From: Bacteroidales bacterium UBA3764
GTDB taxonomy: Bacteria; Bacteroidota; Bacteroidia; Bacteroidales; UBA932
Reading direction: 5' to 3'
Length of the DNA stretch: 39,482 nt
Assembly (NCBI GenBank): GCA_002371115.1
Contig: DFFY01000053.1
Location: 1-39,482 of the forward strand
This document shows, piece by piece, positions 31,777-39,482 of this stretch (its first letter is position 1; every line of letters starts with the position of its first letter). The notes below the pieces were generated by a model. It was given only the letters and a program-made list of their open reading frames with translations, had not been told where the DNA came from and searched no databases. The translations under genes and the position numbers were made by a program.

Positions 31777-32872
31777 ACGTTTCTTGCACGTAGGGTGCCC
31801 CCACTTCTACCAGGACCGGGAGCCCCTGTTCAGATTCTTCGGTTTCATAATAATGCAGCGCCGGACGCGCTATCCGGTGCGTGAACAGGCGCCGGGAGCG
31901 CAGCAGTTCATAGGTGGTGCGGATCAGGGCCTGCTGGGGTTCCAGGATGCGGAAATCCCTGGACAGCATTTTGTCAAAGGAGCTGTCCTCCTCCGTTCCT
32001 TCCCTGCGGATGAGCGCCAGTTCGGACTCCAGATAGGTGAGGTCGAAGGAATAATGGTCCACGATGAGCACATCCAGTTTGCGGCCGGTGGTCCGGTACT
32101 GACGCAGCAGGTTGCGGAATTCCGTGCGGATGTCCAGCGCCGGCTCCGGCGTAAGAACCGTCAGACGGGCATCGGCCCAGCCCTTTCTGGCAAAGACGGC
32201 CTGCCAGGCATGGCTTTTACGGGTGGCACGGCCGGCCCAGACGGCCAGCTCACGCGCACCCAACGCGTACGCCTGTTCCAAGAGGATGTCCACCGGAGAG
32301 AGCAGAATGCTCCTGCCACCGCAGAGCTGTTGCAGCGTATCCACATCGGCAAGGCCATACTCCGCCTGCATGGACGACGTGAAAATCAGTATTTTGGACC
32401 GTGTTTTTTCAAGCAGATATTCGGGATCCGACGCCGAGCGTACACAGGTGGTGTCCCAGGCAAATATGGCATTGCGTACGGCGGCTTCCCGCAGGCTGTC
32501 CGTCCGCTGAAGGGCATCCCCTTCCTGAATAAAATGGGCGTAGGACTCGTTGAAAGCATCCAGGATAACGTCGAAGCGCTCCCCGGCGAAGTCCGGCAGG
32601 GAGTCCCGGACGGGACGGCCGTCAATGTTGTCAACGACATCCACCGACTGGAAACGGCGGGCCAGCGGGAGCACCTCCTCCGGCTGGCCGATAATGGCTA
32701 CGGAGCCGTCCGGCCCCTGCCTGCCGGCCTGAGCGACCAGACGGCCGGTTCCGGTGGAATCCGCCGCGATGGAAAGGACCAGGGGCAACGTGGACCCAGG
32801 AGCCTGCGCCCGCCGGTGGCAGGAAGTGAAGACTGCCAGGACGGCTACCCCCCATATGATGAATCTTCTCAT
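31757..32872 (-). CDS. Lipoprotein of unknown function
   Basis: This 371-residue product has a lipobox VFTSC with acylated Cys18. The ATG at 32872 begins the signal peptide; an upstream in-frame ATG would add ten unlikely residues. The body alternates hydrophobic strands and helices (SVAIIGQPEEVL, RFDVILDAFNESYAHF, KILIFTSSMQAEYGL, KLDVLIVDHYSFDL), suggesting an alpha/beta fold of periplasmic-binding or esterase type. No catalytic motif was recognised. It lies 36 nt after the YqiA-like gene. Function is left open. Confidence 0.7.
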   Translation of the reverse strand: MRRFIIWGVAVLAVFTSCHRRAQAPGSTLPLVLSIAADSTGTGRLVAQAGRQGPDGSVAIIGQPEEVLPLARRFQSVDVVDNIDGRPVRDSLPDFAGERFDVILDAFNESYAHFIQEGDALQRTDSLREAAVRNAIFAWDTTCVRSASDPEYLLEKTRSKILIFTSSMQAEYGLADVDTLQQLCGGRSILLSPVDILLEQAYALGARELAVWAGRATRKSHAWQAVFARKGWADARLTVLTPEPALDIRTEFRNLLRQYRTTGRKLDVLIVDHYSFDLTYLESELALIRREGTEEDSSFDKMLSRDFRILEPQQALIRTTYELLRSRRLFTHRIARPALHYYETEESEQGLPVLVEVGAPYVQETYVQDIR

Positions 32873-32908
32873 AGTGTTTGCTAAAAATGCAAAAATACAC
32901 AATTCCCG

Positions 32909-33532
32909 CTACTTTTCCAATCCCAGCACTTCCCGGATTTTGGGAATGAGCAGGCTGTTGATATACGCGGGCTCCATGAAATGGGTTCCGTCGTATTCCG
33001 TGTACGTTTTTGGACCGAAGTATTTTTCCCAAAGGTCCACACGCACCACCCCGGAAGCCTTGTAATGGTCATGGATGCCAAAAAAGGCATAATAATACCC
33101 TCCCGGTTCAATGCTGGCGACGGCGGCCTCCCCGTGCGCCTTGTACTTGAGCAGTACCTCCCGGGTGAACTTGAGTTCCTGCCGGTCCCCTTCCTTCACC
33201 GGAAAACGGTGGTGCAGGTACCATCGGCCCAGGGCGAAACGGGCTACGCGGGCGGCACCGTACAGACTCTCGGGAGCGCCCAGCGAGGGCGAAACGAACA
33301 AGTGCGGAATACCCTGAATACGAAGCGCCTGGATAGCCCCCAGCGACTCGCCCACAATGAGGTCCGGCCGCAGTTCCTCCACCCAGGAGGCAATTTGGGC
33401 CCGTCCGATTTCCGGGTCGAAGTCATAGGTGCGGATAACCACGCGCACGTCCTCCATGTGGACACGCAGGTGATTGGGAATGCGGCTGTCTCCCCCGCCT
33501 CCCATCCCGTGTATGTAAAGAATGGTTTTCAC
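32909..33532 (-). CDS. YqiA/UPF0227-type alpha/beta hydrolase (esterase)
   Basis: This 207-residue cytoplasmic alpha/beta hydrolase starts ILYIHGMGG, where the oxyanion-hole His-Gly would sit. The nucleophile elbow is GESLG (Ser near residue 63), and YDGTHFM near the C-terminus probably holds the catalytic His. It resembles E. coli YqiA, an esterase acting on short acyl esters. It is first in the minus-strand run and is divergent from the C1B peptidase gene, with overlapping promoter regions. Confidence 0.8.
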   Translation of the reverse strand: MKTILYIHGMGGGGDSRIPNHLRVHMEDVRVVIRTYDFDPEIGRAQIASWVEELRPDLIVGESLGAIQALRIQGIPHLFVSPSLGAPESLYGAARVARFALGRWYLHHRFPVKEGDRQELKFTREVLLKYKAHGEAAVASIEPGGYYYAFFGIHDHYKASGVVRVDLWEKYFGPKTYTEYDGTHFMEPAYINSLLIPKIREVLGLEK

Positions 33533-33534
33533 GG

Positions 33535-33565
33535 TTGCAAAATTAATATATAATCTTTATTTTTG
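33535..33565 (+). promoter_or_regulatory. Complete -33/-7 promoter for the C1B peptidase
   Basis: TTG (33535-33537), a 20-nt spacer and TATTTTTG (33558-33565) match the Bacteroidetes consensus, 21 nt before the ATG at 33587. Confidence 0.7.
33538..33545 (-). promoter_or_regulatory. -7 element (TAATTTTG) for the minus-strand operon
   Basis: Minus-strand TAnnTTTG ending 5 nt before the esterase ATG at 33532. It overlaps the spacer of the divergent C1B promoter. No minus-strand -33 TTG was found at the right distance. Confidence 0.45.
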
Positions 33566-33586
33566 TGAGAATAAATTTAAAATGGC

Positions 33587-34786
33587 ATGAAAAAAATCAT
33601 CGTTACCGCAACGCTTGCTGCCCTGGCCGTCTTCAGTGCCGCAGCCCAGCGTCCGGCCGCCCCGGTGAAACCGGCAGACTACCAGTTCACCACCGTCAAG
33701 GAAAACCCTGTCACTCCCGTCAAGAACCAATACCGCAGCGGCACCTGCTGGTGCTTCAGCGCCCTGTCGTTCCTGGAGTCGGAGGCCATCAAGGCCAAGG
33801 GCATCAAGGACCCGGCCCTGTATCCGGACTTCTCGGAAATGTTCGTGGTCCGTAAGGCCTACGCAGACCGCGCCCGCAAATTCGTACGCCTGGACGGCAA
33901 GCTCAACTTTGCCGCCGGCTCGGACTTCGGCGACGTCCTGGACGTAGCCCGTACCTACGGTCTCGTGGATCAGCAGGCGTATTCCGGCCTGCAGTACGGC
34001 TATGATCTCCCCGTGCAGGGAGAGCTGGACGCCGTGCTCAAAGGCTATGTGGAAGCCGTGGTCAAGAACCCCAACCGCAAGCTCACCGCCGTATGGCCCA
34101 AGGGCCTGGAAGGCATCCTGGACGCCTATATGGGCCCCGTTCCGGAAACCTTTAGCGTAAACGGCGCCACCTACACCCCGGAAAGCTACCGGGACGCCCA
34201 GGGGCTCAAGCTGGACGAATATATCGGCTTCACTTCCTTCACGCACCATCCGTTCTACACCTCCTTCGCCATCGAGGTGGAAGACAACTGGCGCTGGACC
34301 CCTTCCTGGAACGTTCCCCTGGAGGAATTCATGGCCATTATTGACAACGCCGTGAACAACGGTTACACCGTAGCCTGGGGCGGTGACGTCTCCGAGGCCG
34401 GCTTCACCCGGAACGGCCTGGCCATCCTGGTGGACACGGAAGCCAAGGCCACCAGCGGCTCGGACCAGGAGCGCTGGGTGGGCAAGGCCGATGAAAAGCC
34501 CGCCGAAAAAGCCGTCGTCAAAGAAATCGAGGTAAACCAGGAGAACCGCCAGCAGTGGTTTGACGAGAAAACCTCCACGGACGACCATGGCATGCACCTC
34601 TATGGCATTGCCAAGGACCAGAACGGCACCAAGTACTACCTCATCAAGAACTCCTGGGGAGAAGCCGGTGAGTACAAGGGCATCTGGTATATGAGCGAGC
34701 AGTTCTGCAAGGGAAAAACCCTGAACATTGTGGTTAACAAGAAGGCCGTTCCCAAGGAAATCCTCAAAAAGCTGGGCCTGAAGTAA
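33587..34786 (+). CDS. Secreted C1B-family cysteine peptidase (bleomycin hydrolase/aminopeptidase C-like)
   Basis: This 399-residue papain-fold peptidase has a Sec signal peptide ending near AAAQ (residue 21). Catalytic-type residues are Gln48 (KNQYRSG), Cys54 (GTCWCFS), His334 (DDHGMH) and Asn355 (IKNSWGE). The order and the internal extensions fit the PepC/BlmH group, which are normally cytoplasmic; secreted forms occur in Bacteroidetes. It probably trims peptides in the periplasm. A charged segment (PAEKAVVKEIEVNQENRQQ) at about 305-324 lies just before the catalytic His. Its stop overlaps the next start by 1 nt (TAATG), so the phosphatidylserine synthase is translationally coupled. Confidence 0.92.
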   Translation: MKKIIVTATLAALAVFSAAAQRPAAPVKPADYQFTTVKENPVTPVKNQYRSGTCWCFSALSFLESEAIKAKGIKDPALYPDFSEMFVVRKAYADRARKFVRLDGKLNFAAGSDFGDVLDVARTYGLVDQQAYSGLQYGYDLPVQGELDAVLKGYVEAVVKNPNRKLTAVWPKGLEGILDAYMGPVPETFSVNGATYTPESYRDAQGLKLDEYIGFTSFTHHPFYTSFAIEVEDNWRWTPSWNVPLEEFMAIIDNAVNNGYTVAWGGDVSEAGFTRNGLAILVDTEAKATSGSDQERWVGKADEKPAEKAVVKEIEVNQENRQQWFDEKTSTDDHGMHLYGIAKDQNGTKYYLIKNSWGEAGEYKGIWYMSEQFCKGKTLNIVVNKKAVPKEILKKLGLK

Positions 34787-35502
34787 TGAGCCTGACAAAA
34801 TACATTCCCAACACCATCACATCCATGAATGCCCTTTCGGGCACCATAGGCGTGGTGTTTGCGTTGCAGGGGCACCCGGAATACGGCTTCATTTGCATGC
34901 TGGCCGCCGCAGTATTCGATTTTTGCGACGGACTGGCGGCCCGCCTGCTGGGCGCGTACTCCCCCATGGGCAAGGAGCTGGACTCCCTGGCAGACATGGT
35001 AAGCTTTGGCGTCCTTCCCTCCGTGATGCTCATCGGCACCATGCAGCTCAAGGGCGTGGACAGCTGGACGGAGGTCGTGCCCGTTTTCCTGGCCGTGATG
35101 AGCGCCCTGCGCCTGGCCAAATTCAACGTGGACGAGCGTCAGAGCACGGATTTCATCGGGGTGGCCACCCCTACCGCCGCCATGATTTGCGGCTCGCTGT
35201 GCTACTTCTCCCTGCACAGCAACCTGTTGGATTCCCTGGTGGGCAGCCTGTGGTTCCTGCCGGCCGTGGCGGTTGTGCTGGGGCTTTTGCTGATCAGTGA
35301 AATTCCCATGTTCGGGATGAAGGTGGCCAAAGGGCACAGACTCCTGGACGCCAAACGCATCGTCTTCCTTTGCGCCATCGTCCTTATCATTGCCTGTACA
35401 GCAGCATTCCGGCTCAACTGGAGCCTGGCCGTGCTGGGCGTGTTCGTATTTTACATTCTGGAAAACCTGGTGCTCAGAGTGCTTCCAGGTCCTCGTCCGT
35501 AA
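34786..35502 (+). CDS. pssA: CDP-diacylglycerol--serine O-phosphatidyltransferase
   Basis: This 238-residue integral membrane enzyme makes phosphatidylserine, the precursor of phosphatidylethanolamine. The CDP-alcohol phosphotransferase signature is exact: Asp48-Gly49, Ala52-Arg53, Gly62, Asp66 and Asp70 in DGx2ARx8Gx3Dx3D. Several hydrophobic segments span the rest, with a basic loop (KVAKGHRLLDAKR) near the middle. The subtype (serine rather than glycerophosphate acceptor) is inferred from NTITSMNALSG at the N-terminus. The 3' end overlaps the convergent Hsp15-like gene by 29 nt, so both C-termini share DNA. Confidence 0.92.
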   Translation: MSLTKYIPNTITSMNALSGTIGVVFALQGHPEYGFICMLAAAVFDFCDGLAARLLGAYSPMGKELDSLADMVSFGVLPSVMLIGTMQLKGVDSWTEVVPVFLAVMSALRLAKFNVDERQSTDFIGVATPTAAMICGSLCYFSLHSNLLDSLVGSLWFLPAVAVVLGLLLISEIPMFGMKVAKGHRLLDAKRIVFLCAIVLIIACTAAFRLNWSLAVLGVFVFYILENLVLRVLPGPRP

Positions 35503-35920
35503 GGCCGAATTTTGCAGCTACATCGTCTGGGATGTCATTGAAGTCAATGGCGTCCCAGATTTGTTCTATCTCCCGGCGGTCCTTCTTGGTGGGACGGCCG
35601 GCGCCGCGGTCGCGGGAAAGGAAGAAGCTTTCCACCGGCGCGCGGAGTTTGTCCAATTCCGCCTGCGGGGTAAGGTTCTCCGCAAAGTTAGGCACCAGTT
35701 TGGCACCCACGCGGTGCTCGGTGGGCTGCACCACCTTATAGACATAAGTAACGGCGCCCTTGCGCACCTGCAAGACGTCGCCAGGCTGCACCAGTTTGGA
35801 GGGCTTGGCGTTCACCTGCCCTGTCTTCACCTTGCCGCCTTTGCAGGCATCGGCCGCCTCAGCACGCGTCTTGAACGCGCGGATGGCCCAAAGGTATTTG
35901 TCTATCCGGACGTCTGCCAT
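35474..35920 (-). CDS. Hsp15-like S4-domain RNA-binding protein
   Basis: This 148-residue protein has an S4 RNA-binding domain at the N-terminus (RIDKYLWAIRAFKTRAEAADACKGGKVKTG) and a charged C-terminal region with GRPTKKDRREIEQIW. It resembles heat shock protein 15, which binds 50S subunits carrying stalled nascent chains, and the related RqcP family. The ATG at 35920 shares one nucleotide with the stop of the upstream mannose-6-phosphate isomerase (TAATG), indicating coupling. Confidence 0.88.
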   Translation of the reverse strand: MADVRIDKYLWAIRAFKTRAEAADACKGGKVKTGQVNAKPSKLVQPGDVLQVRKGAVTYVYKVVQPTEHRVGAKLVPNFAENLTPQAELDKLRAPVESFFLSRDRGAGRPTKKDRREIEQIWDAIDFNDIPDDVAAKFGLTDEDLEAL

Positions 35921-36852
35921 TATTCTTCCACGGGAGCTGAGACAATATCGTTGTCCGCGCGGGGATCCATGCGCACTTCCAGGAGCTGCGTATCTTTTTC
36001 CGCAGGCAGAAGGAAGAAATCCGACACTTCTGCAGGCACCAGGACCAGTTCGCCGGCCTTGAGCGTGTAATTGGCACCGTCGGCCTGAACGACGGCGGCC
36101 CCCCTTACGCAAAGGTACAGGAGGAAGGTGTCGTCCTCGTCCCGGTGGCTCTTGAGCGCATCCGTGAGCGGAACGGCATTCACCGTAAACTGCTCGGTAG
36201 CAACGGCGTCGGCCCCATGCGCACCGGTTTTTCCTTTCAGGTCTATAAGGTCGAAGGCCTCTTCCAGGTGCAATTCGCGCTCCGTGCGGCCCCAGTCGTG
36301 CAGGCGGAACCAGAGCTCCGAGGCTTCTGCAATTTCCAGGAGCGTCACGTCCTTGGCGGCGTGCACCAGGCCCGGCTGGATGAGGTAGCGTTCCCCTACC
36401 TTGGGCGTTACGCTGTGCAGGAGCGGTTCCACCTTGCCCGCCATGCAGGCCTTGTAGAACTCCTCCGCGCTCACCGGGCGCTTGAAACCCAGGTACAGGC
36501 GGGCGTTAGGACCGGCGGCCTCCACATACCAGAGGGCCGTCTTGCCAAAAGCGTCGTAGCGCTGCTCGGCGGTTTCATCGTCCGGATTCACGTGCAGGGA
36601 GTTGCGGCCCTTCACGGTGAGGCGTTTCACCATCACCGGGAACTGGGTTCCATACCACTCGAAGGCGGTTTCCCCCACCACGCGTTCCAGGTAGGTTTGC
36701 ATAATGTCGCTCAGGGTGTTGCCCTTGAGCCAACCCTCGCAGGCCATCGAGTCCACAAAACCCAGGTCTGCCAGTTTATATTCTACGGTCCCCCACGGCA
36801 TTTCCTGCACGACCGGCAGGAATTTGAGGGGCGTGAGTTTCTTATTTTCCAT
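35920..36852 (-). CDS. Class I mannose-6-phosphate isomerase-like protein
   Basis: This 310-residue cupin enzyme interconverts mannose-6-phosphate and fructose-6-phosphate. Family motifs include FPVMVKRLTVKGRNSLHVNPDDE with the zinc-binding His of the LHVNP block, and YLIQPGLVHAA with a second His. The short form matches Bacillus ManA/YvyI-type isomerases. Mannose-6-phosphate feeds GDP-mannose, which the glycosyltransferase at 4341 would use, but the two genes are far apart. The start is supported by a -7 element 21 nt upstream on the minus strand. Confidence 0.87.
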   Translation of the reverse strand: MENKKLTPLKFLPVVQEMPWGTVEYKLADLGFVDSMACEGWLKGNTLSDIMQTYLERVVGETAFEWYGTQFPVMVKRLTVKGRNSLHVNPDDETAEQRYDAFGKTALWYVEAAGPNARLYLGFKRPVSAEEFYKACMAGKVEPLLHSVTPKVGERYLIQPGLVHAAKDVTLLEIAEASELWFRLHDWGRTERELHLEEAFDLIDLKGKTGAHGADAVATEQFTVNAVPLTDALKSHRDEDDTFLLYLCVRGAAVVQADGANYTLKAGELVLVPAEVSDFFLLPAEKDTQLLEVRMDPRADNDIVSAPVEE

Positions 36853-36873
36853 CGTCCAATTTTGTCAAGTGTG

Positions 36874-36881
36874 CAAAATTA
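36874..36881 (-). promoter_or_regulatory. -7 element (TAATTTTG) for the isomerase/Hsp15-like operon
   Basis: Minus-strand TAnnTTTG, 21 nt before the ATG at 36852. No -33 TTG at standard spacing. Confidence 0.45.
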
Positions 36882-36903
36882 CGGAAAAATCTGTACTTTT
36901 TTC

Positions 36904-36911
36904 TATATTTG
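36904..36911 (+). promoter_or_regulatory. -7 element (TATATTTG) for the AttH-like gene
   Basis: Plus-strand TAnnTTTG, 22 nt before the ATG at 36934, divergent from the isomerase promoter. Confidence 0.5.
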
Positions 36912-36933
36912 TAAGATTTTGGACCACAGAAAC

Positions 36934-37950
36934 ATGTTTTTCTCGCTTAAAAAGAAACTGATGGGCAAGGCTATCGCCAAAAGGAACCAGGAACATCCTT
37001 TTGACTTTGCCTATGCAGAGCAGTATGCACTGGACGCCGCAGCAGCCCCCGTGGTGAACAATTCTTACTATTTCTCCGCGCACGATGAGCATCTGTCCTT
37101 CTTTGCCCGCCTGGGGAAAAGGACTTCCCTGGAAGAAACCTGGTTTGCGCTTTACATGGACGGGAAGCTCTATTCCCTGAAGCAGGAATTTTTTCCCGTG
37201 GGGCAGGCGCCTGTAAAGGTGGAGCACAAAGATGGCAACTGGACCGTCTCTTACGAGGGGATTCTGAACGAGGAAGACAAAATCTGCTTCCGGGGCACGT
37301 TTGCAGCCCGCCAGGCGCCCATCGACTTTACCAGCCACATGCCTGCGGAACGCATGGCCACCGGCATGGCCAACGAGAAATGGAGCAAGGCGTTCTTTGC
37401 GGAACTCCAGACCATCAGCGGGCAGTGCCACTATGAGCAGGAAGGCACGCTGGAAGGCAGCTTTACCCTGAACGGAAAAACCGTGGCGTTCTCCCTCCCC
37501 TGCGTGCGGGACCATTCCTTTGGCAAACGGGACTGGAACTACATGAACAACCACCTGTGGCTCATGGCGGTTTCCGCTCCGGTCCAGTTCAATTACTCCC
37601 TGGTGTCCTACCCCGCCCTGAGCGTGCTGGAAGTGGGCAATTACCGGGACACGGCCGGGCAGCATTACCTGCTGCAGGCAGACCTGGACCTCCGGCAGGT
37701 GGCCCAGGGGACTGTTCCCGGGGAGCTTACATTCCATGCCCGCCTGGACAACCTCCGCAGCATCCCCGTACGGGCCAAGGTATTGGCAGGCGTCACCTAC
37801 CATTTCCAGGAGGGGCAATACATCCTGCACGAGAACATCGCGGAGTTCACCATCGACGGCAAAACGTGCCGCGGCATCCTGGAGATTGGTTTTAACCAGG
37901 ATGGCAAGCGCTATTTCAACCGACGGAACTTAACGGAGATCAGAAGATAA
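36934..37950 (+). CDS. AttH/CrtC-type lipocalin-like protein paired with a PEP-synthase-like gene
   Basis: This 338-residue protein has a basic N-terminal helix (MFFSLKKKLMGKAIAKRN) but no signal peptide. It contains NSYYFSAHDE (about 49-58), repeated beta-strand-like segments and a central DHSFGKRDW motif (193-201). That motif resembles the DHS(W/F)GxR signature of AttH/carotenoid-hydratase lipocalin-like folds. From memory, some animal PEP-synthase-like proteins carry a similar domain fused at their N-terminus, which would match the gene pair here. It stops directly before the ATG of the downstream PEP-synthase-like gene, so the two are almost certainly co-translated. The chemistry is unknown; it may bind a hydrophobic ligand or form a non-catalytic partner. 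Confidence 0.7.
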   Translation: MFFSLKKKLMGKAIAKRNQEHPFDFAYAEQYALDAAAAPVVNNSYYFSAHDEHLSFFARLGKRTSLEETWFALYMDGKLYSLKQEFFPVGQAPVKVEHKDGNWTVSYEGILNEEDKICFRGTFAARQAPIDFTSHMPAERMATGMANEKWSKAFFAELQTISGQCHYEQEGTLEGSFTLNGKTVAFSLPCVRDHSFGKRDWNYMNNHLWLMAVSAPVQFNYSLVSYPALSVLEVGNYRDTAGQHYLLQADLDLRQVAQGTVPGELTFHARLDNLRSIPVRAKVLAGVTYHFQEGQYILHENIAEFTIDGKTCRGILEIGFNQDGKRYFNRRNLTEIRR

Positions 37951-39482
37951 ATGAAGGTATATCAACTTGGGAATATTCCTGAAGCGGCCTGCGCGAGGGT
38001 CGGCGGCAAGGCCTCCGGGCTGGATTTGCTGATAAAAAACGCTTTCAACGTTCCCCGGGGATTCGTGATTACCGACATCGACACCCTTGACGAAGGTGCT
38101 GTCTATGAGGCGTTTGATGCGTTGAAGGCCAGCAAAGTCTCCGTACGGTCATCGGCCTCCAACGAAGACGGCATCAACGCCTCCAATGCCGGCCAGTACG
38201 ATACATTTCTGTTTGTGGAACGCGGGCAGCTCATGGAGCGCATCCGGCAATGCGTGGCGTCGCTGGAGTCCAAGCGGGTGCAGGATTACGCCGAGCATTT
38301 CCAGTTGGGGAAAGGTGCCATGAACGTGGTGGTGCAGGCCATGGTGGACAGCGAAAAGGCGGGCGTGCTCTTTACGGCCGCACCGGGTGCCGGTCACACC
38401 ATCCTTATAGAAGCGGTGCTGGGGCAGGGAGAAAACCTGGTTTCCGGGCAGGTAAGCGCCCGTCAGTACACCCTTTCCCGCAAATGCTACCGGCCTGCCG
38501 GGGACGACCTGCTCTCCGAGGCCGAGGTCCGGCAGCTGTATGAAGCCGGGAAGCGGATTCGCAGCACCTTCGGTGAGGAAAAAGACATCGAATGGGCCAT
38601 CCAGGGCGGCACGCTGTACTTTTTGCAGATGCGTCCCATCACCACCGAGCTTATCGACATAGAAGAATTTGACCGTGAGGACGACGTGAGCAGGCACCTG
38701 TTCACCAAGCGCAATGTGGGCGAAATGCTGCCCGGCGCCGTGACGCCGCTCACCCTTTCCACTTCCGTGGAAGCCATCGACTATGGCATGCGCTATATGC
38801 TGGCCAAGGCGGGCGTGTACAGCTCCCCGTACCAGGAAACGCCGCTCCGGCTCATCTCATCCTTCTCCGGGCACCTGTTCTTTGACATGAACCTGCTGTA
38901 CAACATGCACGCGCGGGTGGGTATTGCCAATCCGCAGTCCATGAACCTGTCCATCATGGGCGAATACCATGACTATCCGCCCGTGGAAGCGCCGTACGCC
39001 AACGCCCTGGTGCGGGGCATCAACTCCGTCAAGTTCCTCAGATACGTCTATTCCGGGCACGGCGCCCTGCGAAAATTCGACAAGCTGCTCGGGCGCGTCC
39101 GTTTTGCACAAACCACTGATTACAAGGAGCTTTACGCCAGCATCGACCAAAATCTGGCGCTGCTGGACGAGAGCCTGATTTACCATTATGCGGCGTCGTC
39201 CTACTCCGGCAGCGCCTCCAGCACGCTGTACCAGCTGGTGGACCCGTATTTCCCGGACAAAAAAGCATACCAGGCCTTCCTGTCGCACCTTTTGAGCAAC
39301 ATCCCGGGCATCGAGAGCGCCGACATCCTGGAGCGCCTGCAGGAACTGGCAGGCATCGTCAAGGCCGATGAACCGGCGGCGGTGCATTTCAGTGCCGACG
39401 AACTGCTCGCCTACATCAAGGCCCATCCGGCCGCTCTGGAGAAATACCGGGGCTTCCTGGCCCACCACGGGCACCGCTGCAT
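37951..39482 (+). CDS. PEP-synthase/rifampin-phosphotransferase-like protein (3' end outside window)
   Basis: The ATG at 37951 opens a frame that continues past the window end (at least 510 codons). Residues about 1-231 are a compact PEP/pyruvate-binding ATP-grasp domain. GGKASGLDLL (19-28), VPRGFVIT, VRSSASNEDG (65-74), VVVQAM (126-131), GQGENLVSG (158-166) and the closing QMRPIT (226-231) follow the PPDK_N order. The spacing between VPRGFVIT and VRSSAS is shorter than in classical PEP synthases. NVGEMLPGAVTPL (255-267) is typical of the middle region of rifampin phosphotransferase-like proteins. The swivelling His domain, if present, lies beyond the window. Known relatives transfer phosphate from ATP to pyruvate, rifampin or other small molecules; the acceptor here is unknown. 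Confidence 0.85.
   Translation, partial: MKVYQLGNIPEAACARVGGKASGLDLLIKNAFNVPRGFVITDIDTLDEGAVYEAFDALKASKVSVRSSASNEDGINASNAGQYDTFLFVERGQLMERIRQCVASLESKRVQDYAEHFQLGKGAMNVVVQAMVDSEKAGVLFTAAPGAGHTILIEAVLGQGENLVSGQVSARQYTLSRKCYRPAGDDLLSEAEVRQLYEAGKRIRSTFGEEKDIEWAIQGGTLYFLQMRPITTELIDIEEFDREDDVSRHLFTKRNVGEMLPGAVTPLTLSTSVEAIDYGMRYMLAKAGVYSSPYQETPLRLISSFSGHLFFDMNLLYNMHARVGIANPQSMNLSIMGEYHDYPPVEAPYANALVRGINSVKFLRYVYSGHGALRKFDKLLGRVRFAQTTDYKELYASIDQNLALLDESLIYHYAASSYSGSASSTLYQLVDPYFPDKKAYQAFLSHLLSNIPGIESADILERLQELAGIVKADEPAAVHFSADELLAYIKAHPAALEKYRGFLAHHGHRC

Overview
The window is almost certainly from a chromosome of the order Bacteroidales, moderately GC-rich. The evidence is a SusC/SusD pair, fimbrillin-like and BACON-domain lipoproteins, an Rpn-type PD-(D/E)XK protein with an RAEGRAEG tail, and repeated TAnnTTTG -7 promoter elements just upstream of start codons. 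The genus cannot be fixed from sequence alone; a gut lineage such as Rikenellaceae or a relative is a guess. No rRNA, tRNA, CRISPR array, integrase or classical IS was seen.

Layout. (1) 1-5069, plus strand: a promoter region, then msrA fused to a free-methionine-(R)-sulfoxide reductase (GAF) domain, a tricorn-like S41 protease and a polyprenol-phosphate mannosyltransferase. (2) 5124-21929, plus strand: one tight cluster that ends at a strong hairpin (21941-21970). It holds a metallophosphoesterase-GDPD fusion, a second metallophosphoesterase lipoprotein, SusC, SusD, a BACON lipoprotein, and two units that each consist of a micro-ORF followed by a fimbrillin-like lipoprotein. The only enzymes are phosphoesterases, so I read it as a SusCD uptake locus for a phosphodiester substrate such as a glycerophosphodiester, rather than a standard polysaccharide locus. 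(3) 21977-23479: an rpn gene flanked by related hairpins and a 15-bp direct repeat. (4) 23480-25886: tex (minus) and a divergent small membrane protein. (5) 25883-33532, minus strand: seven closely packed or overlapping genes (YqiA-like esterase, lipoprotein, 3'-5' exonuclease, RlmI-like methyltransferase, YgiQ-like radical SAM protein, small acidic protein, ClC channel). The ygiQ gene carries an in-frame 134-bp MITE-like palindrome. (6) 33587-35502, plus: secreted C1B peptidase and phosphatidylserine synthase. (7) 35474-36852, minus: class I mannose-6-phosphate isomerase and an Hsp15-like S4 protein. (8) 36934-39482, plus: an AttH/lipocalin-like protein translationally coupled to a PEP-synthase/rifampin-phosphotransferase-like protein that runs off the window.

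Most notable points: the phosphoesterase SusCD locus; a micro-ORF family in front of each fimbrillin-like lipoprotein, with one copy interrupted at a C7 tract; the in-frame palindromic insertion in ygiQ; and the AttH/PEP-synthase-like gene pair. All functional calls are by motif recognition; no search was run.
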